Origin: an uncultured Hungatella sp.
GTDB taxonomy: Bacteria; Bacillota; Clostridia; Lachnospirales; Lachnospiraceae
Assembly (NCBI GenBank): GCA_947066955.1
Contig: CAMTAF010000002.1
Span: 42,754 to 106,753 of the forward strand
Reading direction: 5' to 3'
DNA length: 64,000 nt
Shown piece after piece: positions 34,707 to 43,456 of this stretch. The position numbers and the translations under genes are program-made. How positions within the stretch are numbered: the first letter of the stretch is position 1; each line of letters starts with the position of its first letter. The notes beneath the pieces are model-generated. The model searched no databases. It had not been told where the DNA came from and worked only from the letters and a program-made list of their open reading frames with translations.

Positions 34707-36578
34707 ATGAACAGACATGCGCTGGTATGCAGAAATATATTGGAACACCCTGATATTACCCAGAGAGGGCTGGCGGAGGCCATGGATCTGTCCCTGGGGA
34801 CGGTAAATAAACTGGTGAAGGAATGTGCCCATGATCAGTTGATCCGGCTGATCGGGGAGGGGCGCTATGAAGTCACCCCCCTGGGCATGGAGCTTTTGGA
34901 GCAGTACCGGGTTGACGGGGCCGTGATCATCGCTGCCGGCTTTGGCTCCCGCTTTGTCCCTCTCACCTTTGAGACCCCCAAAGGCCTTCTGGAAGTCTTC
35001 GGAGAGCGGATGATCGAGAGACAGATCCGCCAGCTCCACCAGGCGGGGGTCACGGACATCACCATTGTGGTAGGGTATTTAAAGGAGAAGTTCGATTACC
35101 TCATTGACAAATACGGGGTAAAGCTTCTTTATAATAAGGAATATTCCGTAAAAAATACTCTGGCCACCATTTATCACGCCCGAAAAGTCCTGGAGGGACG
35201 CAACATGTATCTGCTTTCCTCCGACAACTGGATGCGGGAAAATATGTACCATACTTACGAGTGCGGCTCCTGGTATTCTTCTGTGTACAAAGAGGGCGAA
35301 ACTTCTGAGTGGTGTCTCTCTTTTAATAAGAAGGGAAAGATACAGCGGGTGGACATCGGGGGACGGGATTCCTGGGTCATGTACGGTCCCGTATTTCTGC
35401 GGAAGGAATGGTCCAGGTGGTTTCTGCCAGTGCTGGAGGCCTACTACCGGCTTCCCGGAACCGAGCAGTTTTACTGGGAGCGGGTTTATCTGGAGCTGGT
35501 AAATGGAACTGCCCGAAGACGGCTGGCTGAGGCGGGGATCTCGCAGATGGACGGCATCTCTGTAAAGGATCTGGACTCTGCCCCCCAGTTGGAGCTTTAC
35601 ATCAACCGCCAGGCTTCTGATCAGGTCTACGAGTTCGAAAACCTGGAGGAGCTGCGTCTTTTTGACTCCAAATACCAGAATCATTCAGACAACGCGGCCA
35701 TGGAGCTTGTAGCCCGCGTTTTACAGATCCCTGAGTCGGAGATCCGCAACATCACCTGTTTAAAGGCAGGAATGACCAACAAATCCTTTCTGTTTTCCGC
35801 TGCAGGGAAACGCTGCATCTGCCGGATTCCGGGCCCCGGTACGGAGCTGCTCATCAGCCGGAACCAGGAGGCCGCTATCTACGAGGCAGTAAAGCCTCTG
35901 GGTGTCACGGAGCATGTCCTCTATTTTAATAAGGAAAACGGATACAAAATCTCTGAGTTCTATGAGGGGGCCCGCAACGCTGATCCCGAAAGCAGGGAGG
36001 ATATGGCAAGGTGCATGAAGCTTTTAAAGCAGGTTCACCAGGCAGAGCTGACCGTGGATCATCGGTTTGACATACGGGAAAGGATTGGTTTTTATGAAGA
36101 CCTCTGTCAAAGCCGCGGCGGCATCCCCTTTGAGGATTACCCTGAGATCAAAAAACAGATGACAGAACTGATGGATGGCCTGGAACTTCTCGACCGGCCC
36201 TGCACCCTGTCCCATATTGACAGCGTTGCCGACAACTTTCTGTTTCTTCCCGACGGACAGCTCCGCCTCATTGACTGGGAGTACGCGGGAATGTGCGACC
36301 CCTTTATCGATGTGGCCATGTGCTGCATCTATTCCTACTATGATGAAGAGCAGAGCGACTGGCTGGCAGAGACCTACCTTGGCCGCGCCCCCGAGGATCA
36401 GGAGCTGGCGGTCATCTACTCCTACATGGCCCTGGGAGGTTTTCTCTGGGCACTCTGGGCTGTGTACAAAAGCGCGCTGGGCGAGGAATTTGGCGAATAC
36501 ACCCTTATCATGTACCGCTACGCCAAGCGGTACTATCAGAAAGTTAAAAAAATATTTCCATTTTTCTCTACCCCTTGA
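34707..36578 (+). CDS. HTH - phosphocholine cytidylyltransferase (LicC-like) - choline kinase (LicA-like) fusion
   Basis: 623 aa with three parts. Residues 1-65: winged-helix HTH (ITQRGLAEAMDLSLGTVNKL). Residues 70-300: nucleotidyltransferase with AVIIAAGFGSRFVPLTFETP and KGLLEVFGERMIE, the G-x-G-S-R and PK motifs of LicC-like sugar/choline nucleotidyltransferases. Residues 320-600: choline/ethanolamine-kinase fold with TNKSFLF, the catalytic LSHIDSVADNFLF (H-x-D-x4-N) and LIDWEYAGMCDPFIDVA. Together these would phosphorylate choline and form CDP-choline for decorating surface glycans. A LicD transferase is not in the window. The HTH may sense a metabolite or regulate the gene (inference). 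A wall-binding-repeat gene follows. Confidence 0.85.
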   Translation: MNRHALVCRNILEHPDITQRGLAEAMDLSLGTVNKLVKECAHDQLIRLIGEGRYEVTPLGMELLEQYRVDGAVIIAAGFGSRFVPLTFETPKGLLEVFGERMIERQIRQLHQAGVTDITIVVGYLKEKFDYLIDKYGVKLLYNKEYSVKNTLATIYHARKVLEGRNMYLLSSDNWMRENMYHTYECGSWYSSVYKEGETSEWCLSFNKKGKIQRVDIGGRDSWVMYGPVFLRKEWSRWFLPVLEAYYRLPGTEQFYWERVYLELVNGTARRRLAEAGISQMDGISVKDLDSAPQLELYINRQASDQVYEFENLEELRLFDSKYQNHSDNAAMELVARVLQIPESEIRNITCLKAGMTNKSFLFSAAGKRCICRIPGPGTELLISRNQEAAIYEAVKPLGVTEHVLYFNKENGYKISEFYEGARNADPESREDMARCMKLLKQVHQAELTVDHRFDIRERIGFYEDLCQSRGGIPFEDYPEIKKQMTELMDGLELLDRPCTLSHIDSVADNFLFLPDGQLRLIDWEYAGMCDPFIDVAMCCIYSYYDEEQSDWLAETYLGRAPEDQELAVIYSYMALGGFLWALWAVYKSALGEEFGEYTLIMYRYAKRYYQKVKKIFPFFSTP

Positions 36579-36605
36579 GGAACAGATGTGCTATACTGTA
36601 AAGAA

Positions 36606-36663
36606 GGCATACTTTATGGCGCGAAGCGCCCCGGCTCCGCAGGAGCATGAGTTACGGTATGCC
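36606..36663 (+). ncRNA. Branched hairpin between the LicCA gene and wall-binding protein E
   Basis: GGCATAC pairs with GTATGCC and encloses two hairpins, GGCGC/GCGCC and GCTCC/GGAGC, giving a three-way junction. It lies in the 5' region of the next gene; no poly-T follows, so it is not a simple terminator. Confidence 0.45.
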
Positions 36664-36700
36664 CTTGGGTATACTATACAGATAAGGGGGACTTTAAACC

Positions 36701-37831
36701 TTGATACGGCAAAAACAGATCCGCGCCGTGGCGGCAGCGGGAATATTGGGACTTTTAACTCTGGCCCCTTCATCGGAGGCTCTGGCTGCCGGCTGGAGCA
36801 AAGCTGACGATACATGGGTATATTACGACGATAACGGTTCTCTGTACAAGGGTTGGATCCGAACTACCGACGGGTATTACTATCTGGACCTGACCACCGG
36901 CAAGATGACGGTAGGGTGGAAACAGATCAATAATAAATGGTATTATTTCAAATCCAATGGACTGATGGTTTCCAACACCTGGATCACGGACAACGGAAAA
37001 TTCTATTATCTTTTGGATGACGGAACTATGGTCACCGGATGGCTGAAGATCGGCAGCGACTATTATTATCTGAAAGCAGACGGCTCCATGGCTGTGGGCT
37101 GGCGGCCTATGGACGATACCTGGTACTATTTTGAGACCAACGGCAAGGTTGTTATGGGCTGGAAGCAGATCGGTGATTACTGGTACCATTTCGGTTCCGA
37201 TGCCAAGATGTCTACGGGCTGGCTGAAGCTGAACAACACTTACTACTATCTTGGCAGCGACGGCAAGATGCTGACCGGGTGGCTCAGCGACAGCACCAAC
37301 CGGTATTATATGGATCCCTCTAACGGCGCCATGACTACAGACTGGAAGCAGATCGACGGAAGCACCTACTATTTCAATGGTTCCGGCCACATGCAGACCG
37401 GGTGGGTGACCTTAAACGGCAATTATTATTACCTGGATCCCTCCAGCGGAAAGATGGCCGTCAGCACTACCTTGACCATCAACGGAGTTTCCTACACCTT
37501 CGGGGCCAACGGCGCCTACATTCAGGGGGGAAGCTCCTCCGCCGGCAACGGCAATACCACCGCCTCCTCAGGCGGTCCCACGGATCCTTCCGGCTCTGCT
37601 TCCACCGGAGCTCCGGGATCTTCGGGAAACAGTTCCGGAACCTCTTCTCAGGCACCTGGAGGAACTTCCCAGACGCCGGGGGGGGCCTCCCAGACACCGG
37701 GAGGAACTCAATCGCCTTCCGGGTCTTCTCAGGCGCCGGATCCCACACCTGGGTCGTCGTCTTCTCCAGGCGGTTCCTCCGGCGGTGGCCTTGTGGAGGG
37801 GCTTACGGGGGGGCCTGGAACTTATCGTTAA
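36701..37831 (+). CDS. Secreted choline-binding-type repeat protein with Ser/Gly/Pro-rich tail (copy E)
   Basis: 376 aa from TTG 36701 with AAGGGGG ten bases upstream. Signal peptide to about residue 30, then nine regular units of about 20 residues with the classical pattern GW-x10-YYL-x2-DG-x-M (for example TGWLKIGSDYYYLKADGSM). After residue 275 comes a low-complexity tail with near-repeats GGTSQTPGGASQTPGG. Unlike A-D the repeats are canonical choline-binding length. It follows the predicted phosphocholine-activating fusion by 122 nt, which supports phosphocholine as ligand (inference). No LPxTG sorting motif. Confidence 0.85.
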   Translation: MIRQKQIRAVAAAGILGLLTLAPSSEALAAGWSKADDTWVYYDDNGSLYKGWIRTTDGYYYLDLTTGKMTVGWKQINNKWYYFKSNGLMVSNTWITDNGKFYYLLDDGTMVTGWLKIGSDYYYLKADGSMAVGWRPMDDTWYYFETNGKVVMGWKQIGDYWYHFGSDAKMSTGWLKLNNTYYYLGSDGKMLTGWLSDSTNRYYMDPSNGAMTTDWKQIDGSTYYFNGSGHMQTGWVTLNGNYYYLDPSSGKMAVSTTLTINGVSYTFGANGAYIQGGSSSAGNGNTTASSGGPTDPSGSASTGAPGSSGNSSGTSSQAPGGTSQTPGGASQTPGGTQSPSGSSQAPDPTPGSSSSPGGSSGGGLVEGLTGGPGTYR

Positions 37832-37838
37832 TGTAAAA

Positions 37839-37878
37839 AAACAGGCAGACGCGTTTTCACACGCGCCTGCCTGTTTCT
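37839..37878. terminator. Bidirectional terminator between gene E and leuA
   Basis: AAACAGGCAGACGCG pairs with CGCGCCTGCCTGTTT (one mismatch), flanked by A and T runs that serve both convergent genes. Confidence 0.85.
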
Positions 37879-37900
37879 TTTATACACACGGTTACCCTGC

Positions 37901-39568
37901 TCAATAAAACAGCCGGTTCACTGCGCTGAATATTCCTCTGAAGGATGCCCTGGTGATGTTGGAGCTGATCCCCACGCCGTAGGTCACTTTTCCGCTTCTC
38001 ACATCCATCAGATGAATGTAGGAGGCGGCCTGAGCCCCGGAGCCTGATGTCAAGGCATGCTCGCTGTAATCCAGCACCCGGATCTCAATGTCAAGCTCTT
38101 TCTCAAGGCCTTTCTGGATGGCGTCGATGGGGCCGTTGCCCACTCCCTCAAATATTCTCTCAAGGCCATGGTTGCTGTAAGTAACCTTTACCAGGGTAGC
38201 GAAATCGCCATCCTCGTTCTCTGTGTCCGTGATCTGGCATCTGCGGAAATGGATGGGCTCCTTGCGCTCCGTGTAGTTGCGCCTGAACTCCTCCATGATC
38301 TGTTCCGGAGCCACCTCTCCCTGCTTCTCGGAGATGGCCTGGATCACATCGGCAAACTCCTTGTGCATGCCCTTGGGAAGCTTGAAGCCGAAGAATGTGT
38401 CCATGACAAAGGCCACGCCGCCCTTGCCCGACTGGCTGTTGATTCGGACAACCGGCTCATACTGCCTTCCGATATCCGCAGGATCAATGGGAAGGTAGGG
38501 AACCTCCCAGTACTGGCTCTGCCTCTCCTTCAGCGCAGCCATGCCCTTGTTGATGGCATCCTGATGGGAGCCGGAAAACGCGGTGAATACCAGCTTTCCC
38601 GCGTAAGGATGGCGCTCCGGGATGGCCATCTTGGTGCAGCGCTCGTACACTTCCGCGATGGAGCGGATGTTCTCGATGTTCAGCTGCGGGTCAATCCCCT
38701 GGGAGAACATGTTGTAAGCCAGGGTCAGGATATCCACATTGCCTGTCCGCTCCCCGTTGCCGAACAAGGTTCCCTCCACTCTCTGGGCGCCTGCCAGAAG
38801 GGCAAGCTCCGTGGCCGCCACGCCGGTTCCTCTGTCATTGTGAGGGTGAACGCTTAAGATGATGCTGTCCCTGTTTTTAAAATGGGTGTTCATCCACTCG
38901 ATCTGGTCCGCGTACACATTGGGAGTGGTCATCTCCACTGTGGAGGGAAGATTAATGATAATGGGTTTTTCGGCAGTGGCTCCCCAGGTCTCCTGGACGG
39001 CCGTGCAGATCTCCAGGGCATAGTCCAGCTCTGTCCCGGTAAAGCTCTCCGGAGAATACTCCAGGATCAGATTCCCGTCAAAACCCTTGGCGTATTTCTT
39101 CACCAGATTGGTCCCGTCAACAGCGATCTGGGTGATCTCCTCCTTGTTCTTGTGGAACACCACATCCCTCTGAAGGGTGGAGGTGGAATTGTAAATATGC
39201 ACCACCACATTCTTAATGCCCTTGATGGCTTCGAAAGTTCTCTTGATCAGATGCTCCCTGCACTGGATGAGAACCTGAACCCACACGTCGTCCGGAATCA
39301 TATGGCGCTCCACCAGCTGGCGCAGAAAGTCATATTCGATCTGGGAGGCTGCCGGAAATCCCACCTCGATCTCCTTAAAGCCCAGATCTACCAGCATTTT
39401 GAAGAATTCCATCTTCTCCTCTACCACCATAGGCTCCACCAGAGCCTGATTCCCGTCGCGAAGGTCCACGCTGCACCACACCGGCGCCTTCTGGATCTGT
39501 TTGGAAGCCCAACTTCTCTCAGGAAAATCTACCACAGGGACCCTCTTATATCTCTGATAATTCAACAT
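37901..39568 (-). CDS. leuA: 2-isopropylmalate synthase
   Basis: First committed step of leucine synthesis: acetyl-CoA plus 2-oxoisovalerate to 2-isopropylmalate. 555 aa, the length of the LeuA2 subfamily. The HMGL-like TIM barrel shows SVDLRDGNQALVEPM, KEIEVGFPAASQIEYDF, and SVHPHNDRGTGVAATELALL with the metal-binding His pair, then GTLFGNGERTGNVDI. The C-terminal regulatory domain (leucine feedback) follows from about residue 430 (GDFATLVKVTYSNHG). AGGAGG precedes the ATG. A tandem repeat with hairpins lies in its leader. Confidence 0.95.
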   Translation of the reverse strand: MLNYQRYKRVPVVDFPERSWASKQIQKAPVWCSVDLRDGNQALVEPMVVEEKMEFFKMLVDLGFKEIEVGFPAASQIEYDFLRQLVERHMIPDDVWVQVLIQCREHLIKRTFEAIKGIKNVVVHIYNSTSTLQRDVVFHKNKEEITQIAVDGTNLVKKYAKGFDGNLILEYSPESFTGTELDYALEICTAVQETWGATAEKPIIINLPSTVEMTTPNVYADQIEWMNTHFKNRDSIILSVHPHNDRGTGVAATELALLAGAQRVEGTLFGNGERTGNVDILTLAYNMFSQGIDPQLNIENIRSIAEVYERCTKMAIPERHPYAGKLVFTAFSGSHQDAINKGMAALKERQSQYWEVPYLPIDPADIGRQYEPVVRINSQSGKGGVAFVMDTFFGFKLPKGMHKEFADVIQAISEKQGEVAPEQIMEEFRRNYTERKEPIHFRRCQITDTENEDGDFATLVKVTYSNHGLERIFEGVGNGPIDAIQKGLEKELDIEIRVLDYSEHALTSGSGAQAASYIHLMDVRSGKVTYGVGISSNITRASFRGIFSAVNRLFY

Positions 39569-39589
39569 GTATGTCTCCTCCTAGTATAT

Positions 39590-39707
39590 AATGTCACCAC
39601 CCACTAGGGTGCTGACCTGCGTGCGCCTCAGCGCACTTCCTATTATACAATGTCACCACCCGCCAGGGTGCTGACCTGCGTGCGCCTCAGCGCACTTCCT
39701 ATTATAA
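39590..39707 (-). repeat. Tandem duplication of a 59-bp unit in the leuA leader
   Basis: Two copies with period 59 (39590-39648 and 39649-39707), differing at two or three positions. Each has a GTGCGC/GCGCAC hairpin with a four-base loop and a CACCC/GGGTG hairpin, and each starts at TATAAT or ends near TATACT on the minus strand. It fills the whole peptidase-leuA gap. Confidence 0.85.
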
Positions 39708-39714
39708 TAAAGTG

Positions 39715-40875
39715 TTAGACGTAGCTGAGTACCATCTGGAACCCCACCTCATAGCCCGGCATCAGAGAATCTATAACCACGTATTCCTCCCTGGTATGGG
39801 CTCCGCTGCCCTCGTAGGTTCCCAGGCACAGGCTTGGAATTCCTAAGGACAGGGGAATATTGCAGTCTGTAGAACCGGGGCACTGATCAGGCGCTTTCCC
39901 GGTATACTCCAGGATGGTGTCCGAGGCCAGGCGGATCATCTTTTCCTTCACCGTGAGATCCACGTCGCCCTCGCAGGGGCGGAGGCCCACGACCTCGATC
40001 TGGATATCCATGCCCTGCTGCCTCTTCTCAGCGATGATGCTGTCAAACTGCTGCTCCATATAGTCAAGCCCTTCCCTGCTGTCAGAGCGGAATTCATAGA
40101 GCATCTGAGCATACTGGGCAATGGTGTTCACGGAAGTGCCGCCGGAGATCATGCCTACATTGTAGGTGGTCTTTCCCTCTGAAGGGACCTGAATCTTGTA
40201 AAGGTCGTGAATCAGCTCCGACAGCTGGGCAATGGCATTGGGATTGCCGAAGGAACCGTAGGAGTGGCCTCCCACTGTGCGGACAGAGATCTTGAAGCGC
40301 TTGGAGCCCACGGCTCTGGTGGCCATGGCGGACAAACTGCCGTCAAAACTGTAAAATTCCTGAATTCGTTTTCCGTAAGTCTCGCAGATCTTTCTGGATC
40401 CTTTCAGATTGCCCAAACCCTCCTCCCCGGAGTTGCACACCAGCACCAGTCCATGGGGGCTTGTCCCCGCCGCCGCAGCCTCTTTAAGCTTGTCTGCCCC
40501 TCCTGTCTCTGTCAGGTACTTGGCGATCATCATCAGGCACACCAGATTGGCCGTGTCGTCACCTACGCCGGGGCAGCAGATCTTCCCGTCCTCGATCTTT
40601 AAAGGCAGGGGATCCGTGTCGGGAAATACCACGTCAGTGTGGGCCATAAACACCACAACCGGGTTGTCCTCTGTCACGCCTATGGGATACACCACATTTA
40701 ACGCCTCATCCACAAACACCCCACTGGCTCCCTGATCCTCCAGCCATTTCCTGCAGAATTCCGCTCTCTTCTCCTCGTGGTTGGAGGGGGAAGGAATCTG
40801 GGCCAGGGTGATGAGAAGTTCCCTGGCCTCCTGGGCATGAGCGTTGATATAATCTAATACACGTTGTTCAAGCAT
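39715..40875 (-). CDS. M20 family metallopeptidase
   Basis: 386 aa di-zinc aminoacyl or dipeptide hydrolase. Zinc ligands and catalytic residues are visible: VVFMAHTDVVFPD (His, then D two residues on), GKICCPGVGDDTANLVCLMM, the general-base CNSGEEGLGNLKG, and the C-terminal His in YEGSGAHTREEYV. The dimerisation domain between carries VGGHSYGSFGNPNAIAQL. Substrate unknown; M20 members include tripeptidases, carboxypeptidases and acyl-amino-acid hydrolases. It is 19 nt after glmM and probably in its operon. Confidence 0.88.
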   Translation of the reverse strand: MLEQRVLDYINAHAQEARELLITLAQIPSPSNHEEKRAEFCRKWLEDQGASGVFVDEALNVVYPIGVTEDNPVVVFMAHTDVVFPDTDPLPLKIEDGKICCPGVGDDTANLVCLMMIAKYLTETGGADKLKEAAAAGTSPHGLVLVCNSGEEGLGNLKGSRKICETYGKRIQEFYSFDGSLSAMATRAVGSKRFKISVRTVGGHSYGSFGNPNAIAQLSELIHDLYKIQVPSEGKTTYNVGMISGGTSVNTIAQYAQMLYEFRSDSREGLDYMEQQFDSIIAEKRQQGMDIQIEVVGLRPCEGDVDLTVKEKMIRLASDTILEYTGKAPDQCPGSTDCNIPLSLGIPSLCLGTYEGSGAHTREEYVVIDSLMPGYEVGFQMVLSYV

Positions 40876-40894
40876 AATTTTTTGCCTTCCTCCT

Positions 40895-42247
40895 TTATAA
40901 AAGATGGCCCTGAGCCTTCATAACCTCTATAACCTGATCCACGTACTTTTCGCAGATCTCCTGAGTGCCGGCCTCCACCATGACTCTCACCACCGGCTCT
41001 GTCCCGGACTGGCGCAGAAGGATCCTTCCGCCTCCTCCCAGGCTCTCGGTGACTTTCTCCACCTCGGCCTTTACCGCCGGGTCTTCCTGGGCTGCCAGCT
41101 TATCTTTCACTTTTACATTTTTCAAAACCTGGGGATAGATCTCCACCTCAGATGCCAATTTTTCCAGGGTCTGTTTCTTCTCCAGAATCACTTCCATAAC
41201 TTTTAAGGAGGTGAGGATCCCGTCCCCTGTGGTAGCGTTCTTGCTGAAAATAATGTGGCCCGACTGCTCCCCGCCAAGGCAGTGTCCGTATGTGGACATG
41301 TTTTCGTACACATATTTGTCTCCTACTGCCGTCTTCTCATAGGAGATTCCCTCTCTGTCAAGGGCTTTGTACAGGCCGAAGTTGGACATGACAGTGGTAA
41401 CCACCGTGTTGTTCACCAGAGTTCCCTGCTCTTTCATGTATTTTCCGCAGATGTACATGATCTTGTCTCCATCCACCACTTCTCCCCTGCTGTCCACGGC
41501 AATGCACCGGTCCGCGTCGCCGTCATAGGCAAATCCTACATCCAGATGGTTTTTCCTCACATGCTCCTGGAGCACATGGATGTGGGTGGAACCGCAGTCG
41601 GTGTTGATGTTCAGACCATCCGGCCCGTTGTTGATCACAAAGGTCTCTGCTCCTAAAGCATCAAACACATTCTTGGCAATGGAGGAGGCGCTGCCGTTGG
41701 CGCAGTCAAGGCCCACCTTCATATTCTTGAAGGAGCGGGTGGCGATGGAGATCAGATAACCGATGTAGCGGTTCCTTCCCGCGGTGAAATCAGTAGTGCG
41801 GCCAATATTGTCTTTGCGCGCCAGGGGGATCTCCCCCATCTCTCCGTCCAGATACTTCTCAATCTTCTCGATCACCGACTCTTCCAGCTTCTCCCCCTTC
41901 TCATTGATCACCTTGATGCCGTTGTCATAATATGGATTGTGGCTGGCAGAAATCATGATGCCGCAGTTAAACCCTTCCGTGCGGACCACATAGGACACGC
42001 TGGGGGTTGTGGTCACATGGAGAAGATACACATCAGCCCCTGAGGCGGTCAGCCCGGCCACCAGTGAGTACTCAAACATGTAGCTGCTTCTCCTGGTATC
42101 CTTGCCGATCACCACCCTGCACCTGGTGTCCGGCTCCGCCTGACCGTAATACCAGCCCAGGAAACGTCCTACCTTATACGCGTGTTCCACTGTCAGATCC
42201 ACATTGGCTTCTCCCCGGAAGCCGTCTGTTCCAAAATACTTTCCCAT
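40895..42247 (-). CDS. glmM: Phosphoglucosamine mutase
   Basis: Converts glucosamine-6-P to glucosamine-1-P for UDP-GlcNAc, feeding peptidoglycan and the wecB reaction. 450 aa, usual length. MGKYFGTDGFRGEANVDLTV, active-site serine in GIMISASHNPYYDNGIKVIN, metal loop FAYDGDADRCIAVD, sugar loop GGEQSGHIIFSK, and phosphate loop LRQSGTEPVVRVMVE. The ribosome binding site GGGAGG precedes the ATG. Transcribed from its own promoter with a structured leader of about 190 nt. Confidence 0.96.
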   Translation of the reverse strand: MGKYFGTDGFRGEANVDLTVEHAYKVGRFLGWYYGQAEPDTRCRVVIGKDTRRSSYMFEYSLVAGLTASGADVYLLHVTTTPSVSYVVRTEGFNCGIMISASHNPYYDNGIKVINEKGEKLEESVIEKIEKYLDGEMGEIPLARKDNIGRTTDFTAGRNRYIGYLISIATRSFKNMKVGLDCANGSASSIAKNVFDALGAETFVINNGPDGLNINTDCGSTHIHVLQEHVRKNHLDVGFAYDGDADRCIAVDSRGEVVDGDKIMYICGKYMKEQGTLVNNTVVTTVMSNFGLYKALDREGISYEKTAVGDKYVYENMSTYGHCLGGEQSGHIIFSKNATTGDGILTSLKVMEVILEKKQTLEKLASEVEIYPQVLKNVKVKDKLAAQEDPAVKAEVEKVTESLGGGGRILLRQSGTEPVVRVMVEAGTQEICEKYVDQVIEVMKAQGHLL

Positions 42248-42443
42248 GTGATCAAATCCTCCCTGTCTTCTATTTTACTTTAAAAGCTCAGCGCCCCTGC
42301 GCTGAGCTGTGCGAAAACGGGGCCGCGAAGCGGCATCTTCCACTCCCGTTTTCTGCACATCCCCCGGAGGGCATAGTAACCCCCCTTTCATTCATGGTGA
42401 TGCCCTAAGCGGGGCATGGGGGTTTACTTGAAATCTTGTGTAG
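42248..42443 (-). ncRNA. Structured leader of glmM
   Basis: Three stable hairpins fill the leader. 42376-42427: GTAAACCCCC with GGGGGTTAC around ATGCCC/GGGCAT. 42309-42358: GTGCAGAAAACGGG with CCCGTTTTCGCAC around GCCGC/GCGGC. 42286-42307: a perfect GCTCAGCG/CGCTGAGC stem. No known riboswitch was recognised; the middle one shares its asymmetric purine bulge with dispersed repeats elsewhere in the window. Confidence 0.5.
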
Positions 42444-42444
42444 T

Positions 42445-42473
42445 ATCATAGCACACTTTTCGTCTGTTTGCAA
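42445..42473 (-). promoter_or_regulatory. Promoter of glmM operon
   Basis: TTGCAA (42468-42473), 17-nt spacer, TATGAT (42445-42450), about 200 nt before glmM. Confidence 0.7.
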
Positions 42474-42489
42474 TTTCCCATCTGCCGCC

Positions 42490-43383
42490 TCAGCCAGATG
42501 CGGAATTCTTTTCCTCAGCCTCCGGGCTTGATGATTCCTGTTCCGGCGAAGACGGCTCCGTCTCCCGGGAATCCGGGTCCGCCTCCACTGCAAAGAGCAC
42601 CGTCCTCCCGTCGTCCACCTCGTAGCTGCACGTCACAAAGGTGTAGAGATTCTTCACCGGTTTCTCCGGGATCTCCCCGTAGCTGCATGGCTCTATCATC
42701 TTTCGGACAAACTCCTGGAATGCTTCCCTGGACTTAAACCGGGTCCGCCTGACCGTTGGGTCATTTTTTATGTAATAGCAGGAGACCGCTTTCAGGTGGA
42801 TGGTCTCCTTGGGGGTATAGAGCTCAAAATACTGATGCTCCTTAAAATACTCCTCTTCCTTGTAGTACACGATGTCCCTGAACATGGAACCGTTTCTCAT
42901 GTGGTGTCCGTAGAAAATGTTGTTGTAGCCCCTCAGATCCCTCTGGCTGGCGAAATCCAGGAAAATACTTCCAGCGGCGGTCTCCTCCCCCTCAAAGCTT
43001 CTGTGGAGGTAGGTGTCATTAGTCTCCCCCTGGACAATGGGGTAGTCGATGTTGGTGCCCGGTATCCGGATCCAGCCCACCACGTCAGGGTTGATCCTGG
43101 CCAGCTCCTCAAAATCAATGGGGGATACGTAGGGCGGCTGGGTCTCCCGCTGAGTCTCCGGCTGGGTGTCCTTTTTGGTCTCCTCCTCAGTCTCCGGGTC
43201 CGAGAAAGGCTCTGGCTCCGTCTGCCTCACTAACTGGGCCAGGCTTTCGTACTCCTGCTGGGCCTTATAGTTCTCCGCCATCTCCGCGATGACCCAGACG
43301 CCGCTGACAAGGGAGAGGCTTATGAGAACCGCCAGTATTATCTTATGAAAGACATTCCGTTTCCGTGTGTGTTTTTCTTTCAT
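42490..43383 (-). CDS. srtB: Class B sortase
   Basis: Membrane-anchored transpeptidase that joins sorting-signal proteins to the wall or builds pilin polymers. 297 aa from ATG 43383, which has GAGGTG four bases upstream; ATG 43428 has no ribosome binding site. An N-terminal membrane helix (KIILAVLISLSLVSGVWVIA) is followed by a Glu/Thr-rich linker, then the sortase barrel: NPDVVGWIRIPGTNIDYPIV, the catalytic His in NNIFYGHHMRNGSMF, the Cys in LYTFVTCSYEVDDGRTVLFA, with the Arg six residues on. The C-terminal 30 residues are Glu/Ser-rich. No substrate with a sorting motif is in the window. Confidence 0.92.
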   Translation of the reverse strand: MKEKHTRKRNVFHKIILAVLISLSLVSGVWVIAEMAENYKAQQEYESLAQLVRQTEPEPFSDPETEEETKKDTQPETQRETQPPYVSPIDFEELARINPDVVGWIRIPGTNIDYPIVQGETNDTYLHRSFEGEETAAGSIFLDFASQRDLRGYNNIFYGHHMRNGSMFRDIVYYKEEEYFKEHQYFELYTPKETIHLKAVSCYYIKNDPTVRRTRFKSREAFQEFVRKMIEPCSYGEIPEKPVKNLYTFVTCSYEVDDGRTVLFAVEADPDSRETEPSSPEQESSSPEAEEKNSASG

Positions 43384-43456
43384 TTTCCACCTCTTTTGCT
43401 GAGGGCAAGTCTGGTCCTCTGCTTTCATGAAAGCAAAAATCCGGATTCTCTAAAAA

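Noticed and set aside
39569-39714. T-box leader of leuA
   Set aside because: Only a weak GGGTGG similarity; no specifier stem, T-box sequence or terminator/antiterminator pair.
42248-42443. glmS-type ribozyme
   Set aside because: The gene is glmM, not glmS, and the ribozyme core pattern was not recognised.
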